A DNA stretch of 64,000 nucleotides, from contig CAKSLH010000001.1 in NCBI GenBank assembly GCA_934466515.1, positions 310,001 to 374,000 on the forward strand, written 5' to 3'. The notes beneath the pieces are model-generated. The model had not been told where the DNA came from. It did no database searches and worked only from the letters and a program-made list of their open reading frames with translations. The translations under genes and the position numbers were made by a program. Positions 53,489 through 61,026 of this stretch are shown in pieces (positions within the stretch are counted from its first letter, which is position 1; the number at the start of each line of letters is the position of its first letter). The stretch comes from an uncultured Eubacteriales bacterium (GTDB lineage Bacteria > Bacillota > Clostridia > Oscillospirales > Acutalibacteraceae).

Positions 53489-55771
53489 ATGAAATACACT
53501 TTATTGCGCGAAAAATTAAAGCGGTACTATTGGAATGAAGCGGATAAAAAGGCCGATAATTTCGCCGTTAAATGTTTTAAAATATTGGATAATTCGGATT
53601 TTAAAAAAAAGAATCCGTATCAAATGAAGATTTTTCAGTATAAAACAATTACCGAAATGTTTGAACCTGTAATATTTGATAATTCTCCGTTTTATTTTGA
53701 AACCGGAACAATGTGTGCAACATGTGACGGTTCGGCTTTTTGGGACAAAACCAAATCGGCAAAAAACGCACCGGAAAATTCCGATCATATTCATCCCGGC
53801 GGCTGGACCTATGAAAAAAACAAGCACAGGTTTGTTGATCAGGATCCCGAATTGTGGGAAAAACGGTGCGCACAAATTGCGGAAACTCTATATTTGATCT
53901 GCGGTGCGTATAACGATACTCATCAGCATTTTAACCTGAATTACAGACCGGTTTTCGAAACGGGGCTTAAGGGAATTTACGAAAAAGCGGTAAAGCAATC
54001 GGAAAATGCCGAAACTGATGAAGAAAGGGATTTTTTAACGGCTGTTTCAGAAGGAATGCTGCAGCTCAAAAAAATGTCGGAAAAATTCAGCAAAGCGGCG
54101 GAGAAAAAGCTTGAAACAGCAACCGACGAAAATGTCAGAAACAACCTAAGGCTTATAGCCGAAACCTCTAAACGCGTACCGTGGGAAAAACCCGACAGCT
54201 TCTACGGCGCCCTGAATTTTTTAGCTTTTTTCCGAAAAGCCGTAGGCTCACTCGAAGGAATAGGACCCAGCACATTCGGCAGAGTTGATGTTGATCTGTA
54301 TCCGTTTTATAAGCATGATATTGAAAACGGGGTTATTACAGAGGCGGAAGCATACGAGCTTATATGCAAATTTCTCCTTAGTTTTGACTGTATATATGAT
54401 CACGACAAGAAAATGGTAGGATATGCCGACCATGAATTTGAAAACACCTATGTTTTGGGCGGCTGCGATAAAGAGGGGAAACCTGTATTCAATGAGCTTA
54501 CAAAACTGTTTTTGCTTGCAGCCGAAAATGAAAAAATCATATTTCCTAAAATAATATGCCGTTTTTCAAAAAATTCACCGAAAGAATATCTTGATTTAAT
54601 CGACAGATCAGTTATTAACGGCACAAGCGTGATTTTGTATCAGAATGACGATGCTGTCATTCCCGCCTTAGTCAGGGCAGGACGAACCTTAGAAGAAGCA
54701 CGCGATTATCTGGTTTCCGGTTGTTGGGATGTTACAGATAACGGGTGCGGAAAATATGATTGCGGGTCTTATATAAACTTATCAAAAGCATTGGAATTTT
54801 CGGTACATGACCTTAAAGAACGCAGAGAAAAAACAGGAATTGATTTTAAGCTTTTTGACGGTTCCGAAAACTTTGAAGAAGTTTATAATATTATGCGTGA
54901 GAATATTTTCGCTTTGCTTAAAGAGCGTATGCGAATAACACGACTCGGAGGACAGATCTGGAACAAGGTATCTCCTATCCCGATTTTTTCCTCGACAATG
55001 GGTGACTGTATAAAAAACAAAAAGGATTACACAGCCGGAGGCGGCAAATACAGAGATGATTCGCTTAAATTCTTCGGCTTCCCTATTGTTGTTGATTCCT
55101 TAACGGCAATTAAGCAATTGGTGTTTGAATCGAAAAAATACACCCTTGATGAGTTTCTTAATGCTGTAAAAAATAACTGGAAAGACAATGAAAATATGCG
55201 AATTGACGCAATGCGCTGCAATGGCTGGGGAGACGGCAGTAAAGCCTCCTGCGAGTTGGCATCGCGCCTGCAAAACGATTTGTTTGATATGTGCTGCAGG
55301 CTGACCGGAACATACGGCGGCAAGGTTCTTATGGGACATTTCGGTTATACCGAGGTAAGATTCTGGGGTGAAAAGACTCTTGCCACTCCCGACGGAAGAT
55401 ATAACGGAGACTATCTTGCACAGGGTTTAACGCCTTCAAGACTTAAAAAAATTCCGTTTGCAACCGATGTTATAAACAGTATTTCTGCACTTGATAAAAC
55501 AACTATGGCAGGCGGATGCGTAGTTAATATTATTCTGCCGTCCGACAGAATAAACATGGATATTTGCGAGGGATTTATAAGAACGGTTGCGGACAGTTCC
55601 GTCGGTTCTTTGCAGCTTAACTGCACAACAAAAGAACAGCTGTTAGACGCACAGAAGCACCCTGAAAAATATCCGGACTTGATTGTAAGAGTTTGCGGAT
55701 TCTCCGCAAGGTTTACGGCGCTTTCACCCGAATGGCAGCAGGAAGTGCTGACAAGAAATTATTACAGATAA
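53489..55771 (+). CDS. Second glycyl radical enzyme with an unusual GCWD active site
   Basis: 760 aa, from ATG 53489 preceded by AAGGAAGG. The thiyl Cys is in LVSGCWDVTDNGCGKYD near residue 412. Two residues after it is Asp, where dehydratases have Glu and pyruvate formate-lyase has neighbouring Cys. The glycyl loop is IVRVCGFSARFTAL near 737. Cys-rich N-terminal motif GTMCATCDGSAFW is also seen. Sequence differs clearly from the enzyme at 46501. It is followed by its activase. A dehydratase, lyase or decarboxylase is possible; the substrate is open. Confidence 0.85.
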   Translation: MKYTLLREKLKRYYWNEADKKADNFAVKCFKILDNSDFKKKNPYQMKIFQYKTITEMFEPVIFDNSPFYFETGTMCATCDGSAFWDKTKSAKNAPENSDHIHPGGWTYEKNKHRFVDQDPELWEKRCAQIAETLYLICGAYNDTHQHFNLNYRPVFETGLKGIYEKAVKQSENAETDEERDFLTAVSEGMLQLKKMSEKFSKAAEKKLETATDENVRNNLRLIAETSKRVPWEKPDSFYGALNFLAFFRKAVGSLEGIGPSTFGRVDVDLYPFYKHDIENGVITEAEAYELICKFLLSFDCIYDHDKKMVGYADHEFENTYVLGGCDKEGKPVFNELTKLFLLAAENEKIIFPKIICRFSKNSPKEYLDLIDRSVINGTSVILYQNDDAVIPALVRAGRTLEEARDYLVSGCWDVTDNGCGKYDCGSYINLSKALEFSVHDLKERREKTGIDFKLFDGSENFEEVYNIMRENIFALLKERMRITRLGGQIWNKVSPIPIFSSTMGDCIKNKKDYTAGGGKYRDDSLKFFGFPIVVDSLTAIKQLVFESKKYTLDEFLNAVKNNWKDNENMRIDAMRCNGWGDGSKASCELASRLQNDLFDMCCRLTGTYGGKVLMGHFGYTEVRFWGEKTLATPDGRYNGDYLAQGLTPSRLKKIPFATDVINSISALDKTTMAGGCVVNIILPSDRINMDICEGFIRTVADSSVGSLQLNCTTKEQLLDAQKHPEKYPDLIVRVCGFSARFTALSPEWQQEVLTRNYYR

Positions 55772-55795
55772 ATATTGAAACAGGATGTGTTTTAA

Positions 55796-56644
55796 TTGCC
55801 GAAAGCAAATATTTTTGATATTCAACGAAATTCTTTTGTTGACGGACCCGGGATAAGAACAACAGTGTTTTTTAAAGGCTGCAATCTGCGGTGCAAATGG
55901 TGCCACAATCCCGAAAGTCAGTCATTTGATAAACAAATGATGTTTTATAAGGATAAGTGTACTCATTGCGGCAAATGTATTGAAGTATGCCCTAACAGTC
56001 TTAAAAAATGTGATTTTTGCGGCAGGTGCGAGCTGTATTGCCATTCGGATGCTCGAAAAATCTGCGGAAAAGATTATACGGTCGATGAGGTTTTTGAAGA
56101 AATCATAAAGGATAAAGCGTTTTATGATAATTCGGGAGGCGGAGTCACCTTTTCGGGCGGAGAATGTATGCTGCAGCTTGATTTTCTTTGTGAAATTCTT
56201 AAAAAATGCAAGGCTGCCGGAATACATACCGCCGTTGATACTGCCGGTAATGTTCCGTGGAAAAGCTTTGAAAAAATACTGCCGTTTACGGATTTGTTTT
56301 TATATGATATTAAAGCTTTCGGAGCCGAATTGCACCAAAAAGGAACAGGAGTATCAAATGAACTTATAATAAGCAATTTCAAAAAGCTTTCAAAAATCAC
56401 GGATATGATTATAAGAGTTCCTGTTATAGGCGGATTTAATGACAGTTTTGAAGAAATGCAAAAAATAATAGACCTGTTAAAAGAAAACGGTATCAAAAAG
56501 GCTGAATTCTTACCTTATCACAAAATGGGTGAAAATAAATATTACGCTTTAAATTCTAAGCCTGAAAAATTCTATATTCCCGATAAGGATTTTATGGATA
56601 CTTTAAATGATATCATGGCCGAAAAATGCTCAGAGAGTTTCTGA
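55796..56644 (+). CDS. Glycyl radical enzyme activase (radical SAM)
   Basis: 282 aa. Generates the glycyl radical using S-adenosylmethionine and a 4Fe-4S cluster. The cluster motif CNLRCKWC is near residue 29. A ferredoxin-like insert with two CxxCxxC sets (CTHCGKCIEVC and CDFCGRCELYC) gives two more clusters, as in dehydratase activases and unlike the plain PFL activase. SGGECMLQ is the SAM-binding GGE motif. TTG start with AGGATG upstream. Placed 24 bases after the second radical enzyme; may also serve the first. Confidence 0.93.
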   Translation: MPKANIFDIQRNSFVDGPGIRTTVFFKGCNLRCKWCHNPESQSFDKQMMFYKDKCTHCGKCIEVCPNSLKKCDFCGRCELYCHSDARKICGKDYTVDEVFEEIIKDKAFYDNSGGGVTFSGGECMLQLDFLCEILKKCKAAGIHTAVDTAGNVPWKSFEKILPFTDLFLYDIKAFGAELHQKGTGVSNELIISNFKKLSKITDMIIRVPVIGGFNDSFEEMQKIIDLLKENGIKKAEFLPYHKMGENKYYALNSKPEKFYIPDKDFMDTLNDIMAEKCSESF

Positions 56645-56662
56645 ACTCTCTGAGCATTTTTA
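56627..56662. terminator. Bidirectional terminator
   Basis: TGCTCAGAGAGTT and AACTCTCTGAGCA pair, with an A-run before and a T-run after, so it ends both the activase gene and the convergent GH2 gene. Confidence 0.85.
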
Positions 56663-56674
56663 ATTCTATTAAGA

Positions 56675-59509
56675 CTAAGAAATAAGCTTGATTGAAAACT
56701 CAAAATCTATATCCTTTTCTTTCAGTCTGTACTCATCTTTAAGCTCGGGGCCGCAGGCGGCTGAGCCTATTCCCGAATTCTTATAATCAATTCTTATATG
56801 AGTAAAAGGTGATTTTTTAAGCTCATCGGTATGAGCGGCATTATAAATGCTCTCCATAGAATGGTGAAGCACGCTTATTTCCATTCTGTCGGACTCAAAT
56901 AAAAGCTTATCGGCTACTTTTAAATACTTGACATCAATATGATTTCCGTGCTCCTGAGGAACGGGGTAAGGAACATATTCTGCGTCAGCGATGCCTTTAT
57001 GCTTTGAGATAAGCCCGTGATGAGACATATCGCAGTAGCTGTCAAAGGGTCCGTTTCCGAAATATTCGAATTTATCGAAATCATAAGGGACCGCTGTCTG
57101 AAAGCCGAGTCTCGGAAGCCAAATGCAATTATCCTCTCTGATTTTTCCGCTTAATTTAACATTTACGGAATTATCCTCAAAGAAAGAATAGCATAAAGTA
57201 TAATCAAAAAACGGCTTTCTTGAAATTCCTGCGGCATAAGCCTTTATAATTACCGAATTATCCTTACATTCCGAAGAATAAACATAGGTAAGAACCTTAT
57301 TGAAATTTTCTCCCTGCCAGATTGTTTTGTTATACCATAAGTCTTCCATTTTGCGGTCATTATCGGTTGATGGCCGCCAAAAAGAAAGCTTTAAAGGCTC
57401 TTTTAATATTTCACCCGAATTATTTATCGAAAAAAGCTCACCTGTTTGTTTTGAAACTTTAAAAACCGCGTTTTTGCCTTTTGCAATAAAGCAAAAATCC
57501 TCTTTTACAATCAGTGCGCTCTTTTTTATTTCTGTTTTTGTCTCAATTTCGGCTTTTATCGGTAATTGACATAAATAAACCTCTTCATTAAGTCCGTTTT
57601 CAAAGCTAAGATTCAAAAAAGCGCCGAGAACGGTTTTTTCGGGGAATTTTTCCCCGATTTCATAAGAAACGCTCTCATGAGGCGGACAGCTTAAAACGAT
57701 TTCGTTTTTAAAGCACTTTTCGCCGTTGTTTTCGGCAGTATAAATGATTTTAAAACGGTTTAAATCGGTAAAATCATTCCTGTTTTCAACCGTAAGCACT
57801 TTATCTTTAAGTTTTACTCTGAACGGTGCATACGCCGCTTTTACTTCAAGCGAGCCCGATTTTAACTTTCTGTCATGAAACACAAGACCGTCACAACAAA
57901 AATTGCCGTCGTTTGTAGGCTCGTTTTTAAAGTCGCCGCCGTATTTAAGTACGCCGTTTTCAAGTACTCCGTGATCTGCCCATTCCCAGATACATCCGCC
58001 GATAATTTTTTTATATTTATAAAATTCTTCAACATAATCGAAAACATCTCCGGGACCGTTTCCCATTGCATGGGAATATTCGCACAAAAAGATGCTCTGT
58101 TTCATAGCTTTATCATTCGCCCATGCTTCAAGATCACTTATCGGAGAATACATTCTCGAATAAACATCGGAATACTCAAAAAATCCCTTGGAGGAAGCAG
58201 GCTCATAATGAATAAGGCGGCTGTTATCCGTGCTTTTAAGATATTCAACCATTTTTATATGATTTTCTCCGTGTCCGCACTCATTTCCTATCGACCATAT
58301 TATAACAGAAGAATGGTTTTTATCTCTGTTATAAGTCCTAACCATTCTTTCCAAGCATTCATCCGCCCACATTTCATTTGAGCAGGGCCAGTCCTTATTT
58401 AAAGAATCGTAGCCGTAAGGAACATTAGGGTATCTTCTTAAAAAGCCGTGGGTTTCAAGGTCATTTTCTAAAATCACATAGAATCCCATTTCATCGCATA
58501 AATCAAGCATAACGGGTGACGGCGGATAATGCGAGGTTCTTATGCAGTTAATATTAAGCTTTTTCATAAACCTCAGGTCTTTGATATAATCCTCTTTTGT
58601 CATATACCAGCCTGTTGTGCTGTTAGAATCGTGATGATTTATTCCTTTCAGCTTTACGGGTCTGTCATTTATAAGAAGCTCGTATTCACCTGAAATTTTA
58701 ACAGTTCTAAAGCCTGTTTTAATCTCTATAATTTCTCCTGCGCACTTTATAAGCACATTATATAAAGACGGATTTTCCGCATTCCAAAGCGCAGGATTTT
58801 CTATATAAAAATCCGCCTTGCATTTTTCCGAATTGCCGGAAGAAATCATCTTAGAGCCGAAATATATTTCGGCTGAAAATTCCTTATCGCTTTTAACCGC
58901 GATTTTATTATTTTCCGCCTTAACCGATAAATCGAAAAGATGATTTTTCGGTCTTTTAAGAAGATAAATATCTCTGAAAATTCCGTTAAACCTGAATTCG
59001 TCCTGATCCTCAAGATAGCTTCCGCAGCACCATTTGTATACCTTTATACGGATTTTATTTGTACCGTTAATAATAAATTTGGTCAAATCAAATTCCGCCA
59101 TAAGCCTGCTGCCCTGCGTAAACCCGACAAAGCGGTCATTGACATAAATTTCCGCGCAGGAGCTAACGCCCTCTAAGACAAGATAAATTCTTTCGTCCGT
59201 TTTATTTATTTCTATGCTTCTTTCATAAATTCCCACCGGATTTATATTCGGAACAAGCGGCGGAATACAGGCAAAGGGATAATTGGCGTTTGTATAATTA
59301 GGACTTTCATAGCCATTTAACTGCCAACAGGATGGAACCTCGGTTTCCTCCCACTTATCTATTTTTTTAACCGTATCGCCGTTTTCAAAAAAAGCGAATT
59401 TCCATTTCCCGTTAAGAGGAATAAGCGAGGCTTTACCTTTTGGAATATAATAGCTTCTTTGTTTTAATCTGTTAAGGCTTGTTTTATTGGGGTCTTCATA
59501 AAAGCGCAT
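56675..59509 (-). CDS. GH2 beta-galactosidase family enzyme
   Basis: 944 aa, close to the LacZ type. Jelly-roll and immunoglobulin-like domains come first, then the catalytic barrel with the acid/base Glu in SIGNECGHGENH near 412 and the nucleophile Glu in FLCEYSHAMGNG near 475. A C-terminal beta-sandwich follows (about 690-940). No signal peptide, so cytoplasmic. Substrate range of GH2 is wide (galactosides, glucuronides, mannosides); LacZ-like layout favours galactosides. Confidence 0.93.
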   Translation of the reverse strand: MRFYEDPNKTSLNRLKQRSYYIPKGKASLIPLNGKWKFAFFENGDTVKKIDKWEETEVPSCWQLNGYESPNYTNANYPFACIPPLVPNINPVGIYERSIEINKTDERIYLVLEGVSSCAEIYVNDRFVGFTQGSRLMAEFDLTKFIINGTNKIRIKVYKWCCGSYLEDQDEFRFNGIFRDIYLLKRPKNHLFDLSVKAENNKIAVKSDKEFSAEIYFGSKMISSGNSEKCKADFYIENPALWNAENPSLYNVLIKCAGEIIEIKTGFRTVKISGEYELLINDRPVKLKGINHHDSNSTTGWYMTKEDYIKDLRFMKKLNINCIRTSHYPPSPVMLDLCDEMGFYVILENDLETHGFLRRYPNVPYGYDSLNKDWPCSNEMWADECLERMVRTYNRDKNHSSVIIWSIGNECGHGENHIKMVEYLKSTDNSRLIHYEPASSKGFFEYSDVYSRMYSPISDLEAWANDKAMKQSIFLCEYSHAMGNGPGDVFDYVEEFYKYKKIIGGCIWEWADHGVLENGVLKYGGDFKNEPTNDGNFCCDGLVFHDRKLKSGSLEVKAAYAPFRVKLKDKVLTVENRNDFTDLNRFKIIYTAENNGEKCFKNEIVLSCPPHESVSYEIGEKFPEKTVLGAFLNLSFENGLNEEVYLCQLPIKAEIETKTEIKKSALIVKEDFCFIAKGKNAVFKVSKQTGELFSINNSGEILKEPLKLSFWRPSTDNDRKMEDLWYNKTIWQGENFNKVLTYVYSSECKDNSVIIKAYAAGISRKPFFDYTLCYSFFEDNSVNVKLSGKIREDNCIWLPRLGFQTAVPYDFDKFEYFGNGPFDSYCDMSHHGLISKHKGIADAEYVPYPVPQEHGNHIDVKYLKVADKLLFESDRMEISVLHHSMESIYNAAHTDELKKSPFTHIRIDYKNSGIGSAACGPELKDEYRLKEKDIDFEFSIKLIS

Positions 59510-59533
59510 TTTAATTCTCCGATAATTTTAATT

Positions 59534-59568
59534 TTTTAGGCGGGTTTGGATTTATTATCGCTTGCCTA
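59534..59568. repeat. Single MITE end overlapping a stop codon
   Basis: On the minus strand TAGGCAAGCGATAATAAATC matches the ends of the element at 40220-40494. The first three bases TAG are the stop codon of the dehydrogenase gene, so the repeat may have set that protein's end. Confidence 0.65.
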
Positions 59569-60570
59569 AGCCATTCTTTTAAGCATATCAGCTGTTATTT
59601 CATAGTGAGTCTCTTTCAAGCTTTTAAGATTATCAAACTCAAAAAGCATATAATCAGCCATTCTGTTCCATTCGTTTGAAAAGCTGCCTGTAATATGCGG
59701 AGTTAAAATAACATTGTCAAGCTCATAAAGTCTGCTGTCCTTGTTCGGCGGCTCAGGCTCGGTTACATCTAAAACCGCATGCCTTTCATTTTCTTCCTTA
59801 AGCGCCCTGATAAGGTCCTCTTCATTAACCTGTCTGCCTCTGCCGGTATTTATAAATGTTGCATTTTTCTTCATAAGAGAAAACAGCGAATAATTAAGCA
59901 CTCCTGCCGTCTCTTTTTTATCGGGCATGTGATTTGAAATTGTCTGGCACTCCCTGAACATCTCTTCAAGGCTTACTTTTTTTACTCCCATTTTCTTTGC
60001 CTGTTCTTCGCTTAAAAACGGGTCGTAAACAAGGATTTCAAGAGAGTGTCTTTTTAAAATTTCTATAACTCCCCTGCCGACCATTCCTGTGCCTATAATT
60101 CCGACCTTTGTTTTAAAATTACCGGGGAAGCGCATTGCGTATTCATTTGCATAATTCTTTTCTCTTTTTTCCTTGTAGCGCTCATTTGAGCCGAAAAAGC
60201 CCTTGTTCGCAAGCAGGATTTCAGCGGCGGCACATTCGGAAACGGGCACCGCATTTGCTCCCCAGCCTGAAAAAACTCTTACATTGCAGGACAAAAATGC
60301 AGGAGCAAAGCCCTGAACAGAGCCTGCGGCATAAAACACCGCCTTTAAGGACGGAAAAAATTCTTTTATTTTTTCTCCTTTAAGCTCAGGCATTCCCCAA
60401 GTTGAAAAAAGATACTCGGTTTTTAAAGCCTTATCCTTGTTTTGCGGAAGATTTTCTTCTGTCAGAACGGTTTTTATATCCATTCCGCGGTTTTTCATTT
60501 TTTCAAGGTTTTCTTTTCCGAAAACCCTTTCAATCATATCCTTATCGCCGATAAATGCGCAGTTTTTCAT
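59566..60570 (-). CDS. D-isomer 2-hydroxyacid dehydrogenase
   Basis: 334 aa. The NAD-binding motif VGIIGTGMVGRGVIEIL is near residue 155. FINTGRGRQVNEEDL near 225, AVLDVTEPEPP with the catalytic Glu near 255, and LTPHITGS with the catalytic His are standard family marks. The Arg of the active site is in NTGRGRQ. Substrate not readable; sugar acids and keto acids are usual. AAGGAG precedes the ATG. Confidence 0.9.
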   Translation of the reverse strand: MKNCAFIGDKDMIERVFGKENLEKMKNRGMDIKTVLTEENLPQNKDKALKTEYLFSTWGMPELKGEKIKEFFPSLKAVFYAAGSVQGFAPAFLSCNVRVFSGWGANAVPVSECAAAEILLANKGFFGSNERYKEKREKNYANEYAMRFPGNFKTKVGIIGTGMVGRGVIEILKRHSLEILVYDPFLSEEQAKKMGVKKVSLEEMFRECQTISNHMPDKKETAGVLNYSLFSLMKKNATFINTGRGRQVNEEDLIRALKEENERHAVLDVTEPEPPNKDSRLYELDNVILTPHITGSFSNEWNRMADYMLFEFDNLKSLKETHYEITADMLKRMA

Positions 60571-60585
60571 TAAAATCTCTCCTTA

Positions 60586-60610
60586 GTGTGACAGGACTCG
60601 AACGTGTCAC
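60586..60610 (-). other. tRNA T-arm-like hairpin upstream of the dehydrogenase
   Basis: On the minus strand GTGACA pairs with TGTCAC around CGTTCGAGTCC. GTTCGAGTCCTGTCACAC resembles the relic at 40194-40216. It lies in the 39-base gap between the lipoprotein stop and the dehydrogenase ribosome site. Confidence 0.4.
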
Positions 60611-60966
60611 TAATAATTTCCGTCGATAAATCCGTCGCCGTCTTTATCAAGAGGATTTTTAACTTTTGAATCGGTTGCGTCTTTACTGCTTTCATTACTG
60701 CTTTCGCTTTTGTCAGAGCCGGTATGGGTTTCCATGGTAACGGTGCTTCCGTCCGAATCCTTTACGGTTACGGTTTTGCCCGAGCCGTTTGAAGAAGAGG
60801 CTTTTTTATCCTCCGATGCGGATTTTTCCTCACTGCTTTCGGTTTGCGATGAAGAAAGCGAGGAAGTATTCTTTGTATCCTTTTTATTGTCGGCGGTTTT
60901 AGCGTTTTTTTTGCATCCGCAAAGCAAAAACATCAATATTATCAAAATCGGAAATATTTTTTTCAT
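60610..60966 (-). CDS. Small Ser/Lys-rich lipoprotein with Ca-binding-like tail
   Basis: 118 aa. Signal MKKIFPILIILMFLLCGC with lipobox LCGC gives lipid anchoring. The middle is low-complexity Ser, Lys, Asp and Thr. The end DKDGDGFIDGNY is an EF-hand or thrombospondin-type calcium loop. AAGGAAGGG precedes the ATG. Similar in style to the lipoprotein at 32536, but without the SEWLGPF end. Confidence 0.65.
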   Translation of the reverse strand: MKKIFPILIILMFLLCGCKKNAKTADNKKDTKNTSSLSSSQTESSEEKSASEDKKASSSNGSGKTVTVKDSDGSTVTMETHTGSDKSESSNESSKDATDSKVKNPLDKDGDGFIDGNY

Positions 60967-60983
60967 AATTTTCCCTTCCTTTA

Positions 60984-61016
60984 AAGCGCGGCTGCCGCAA
61001 AACGGCAGCCGCGCTT
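60984..61016. other. Strong 14-bp stem hairpin between dockerin gene and lipoprotein gene
   Basis: AAGCGCGGCTGCCG and CGGCAGCCGCGCTT pair perfectly around a 5-base loop. No strong T-run follows on the minus strand, so it may be a weak terminator or an mRNA stabiliser between two genes of one transcript. Confidence 0.6.
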
Positions 61017-61026
61017 ATAAATTTAT

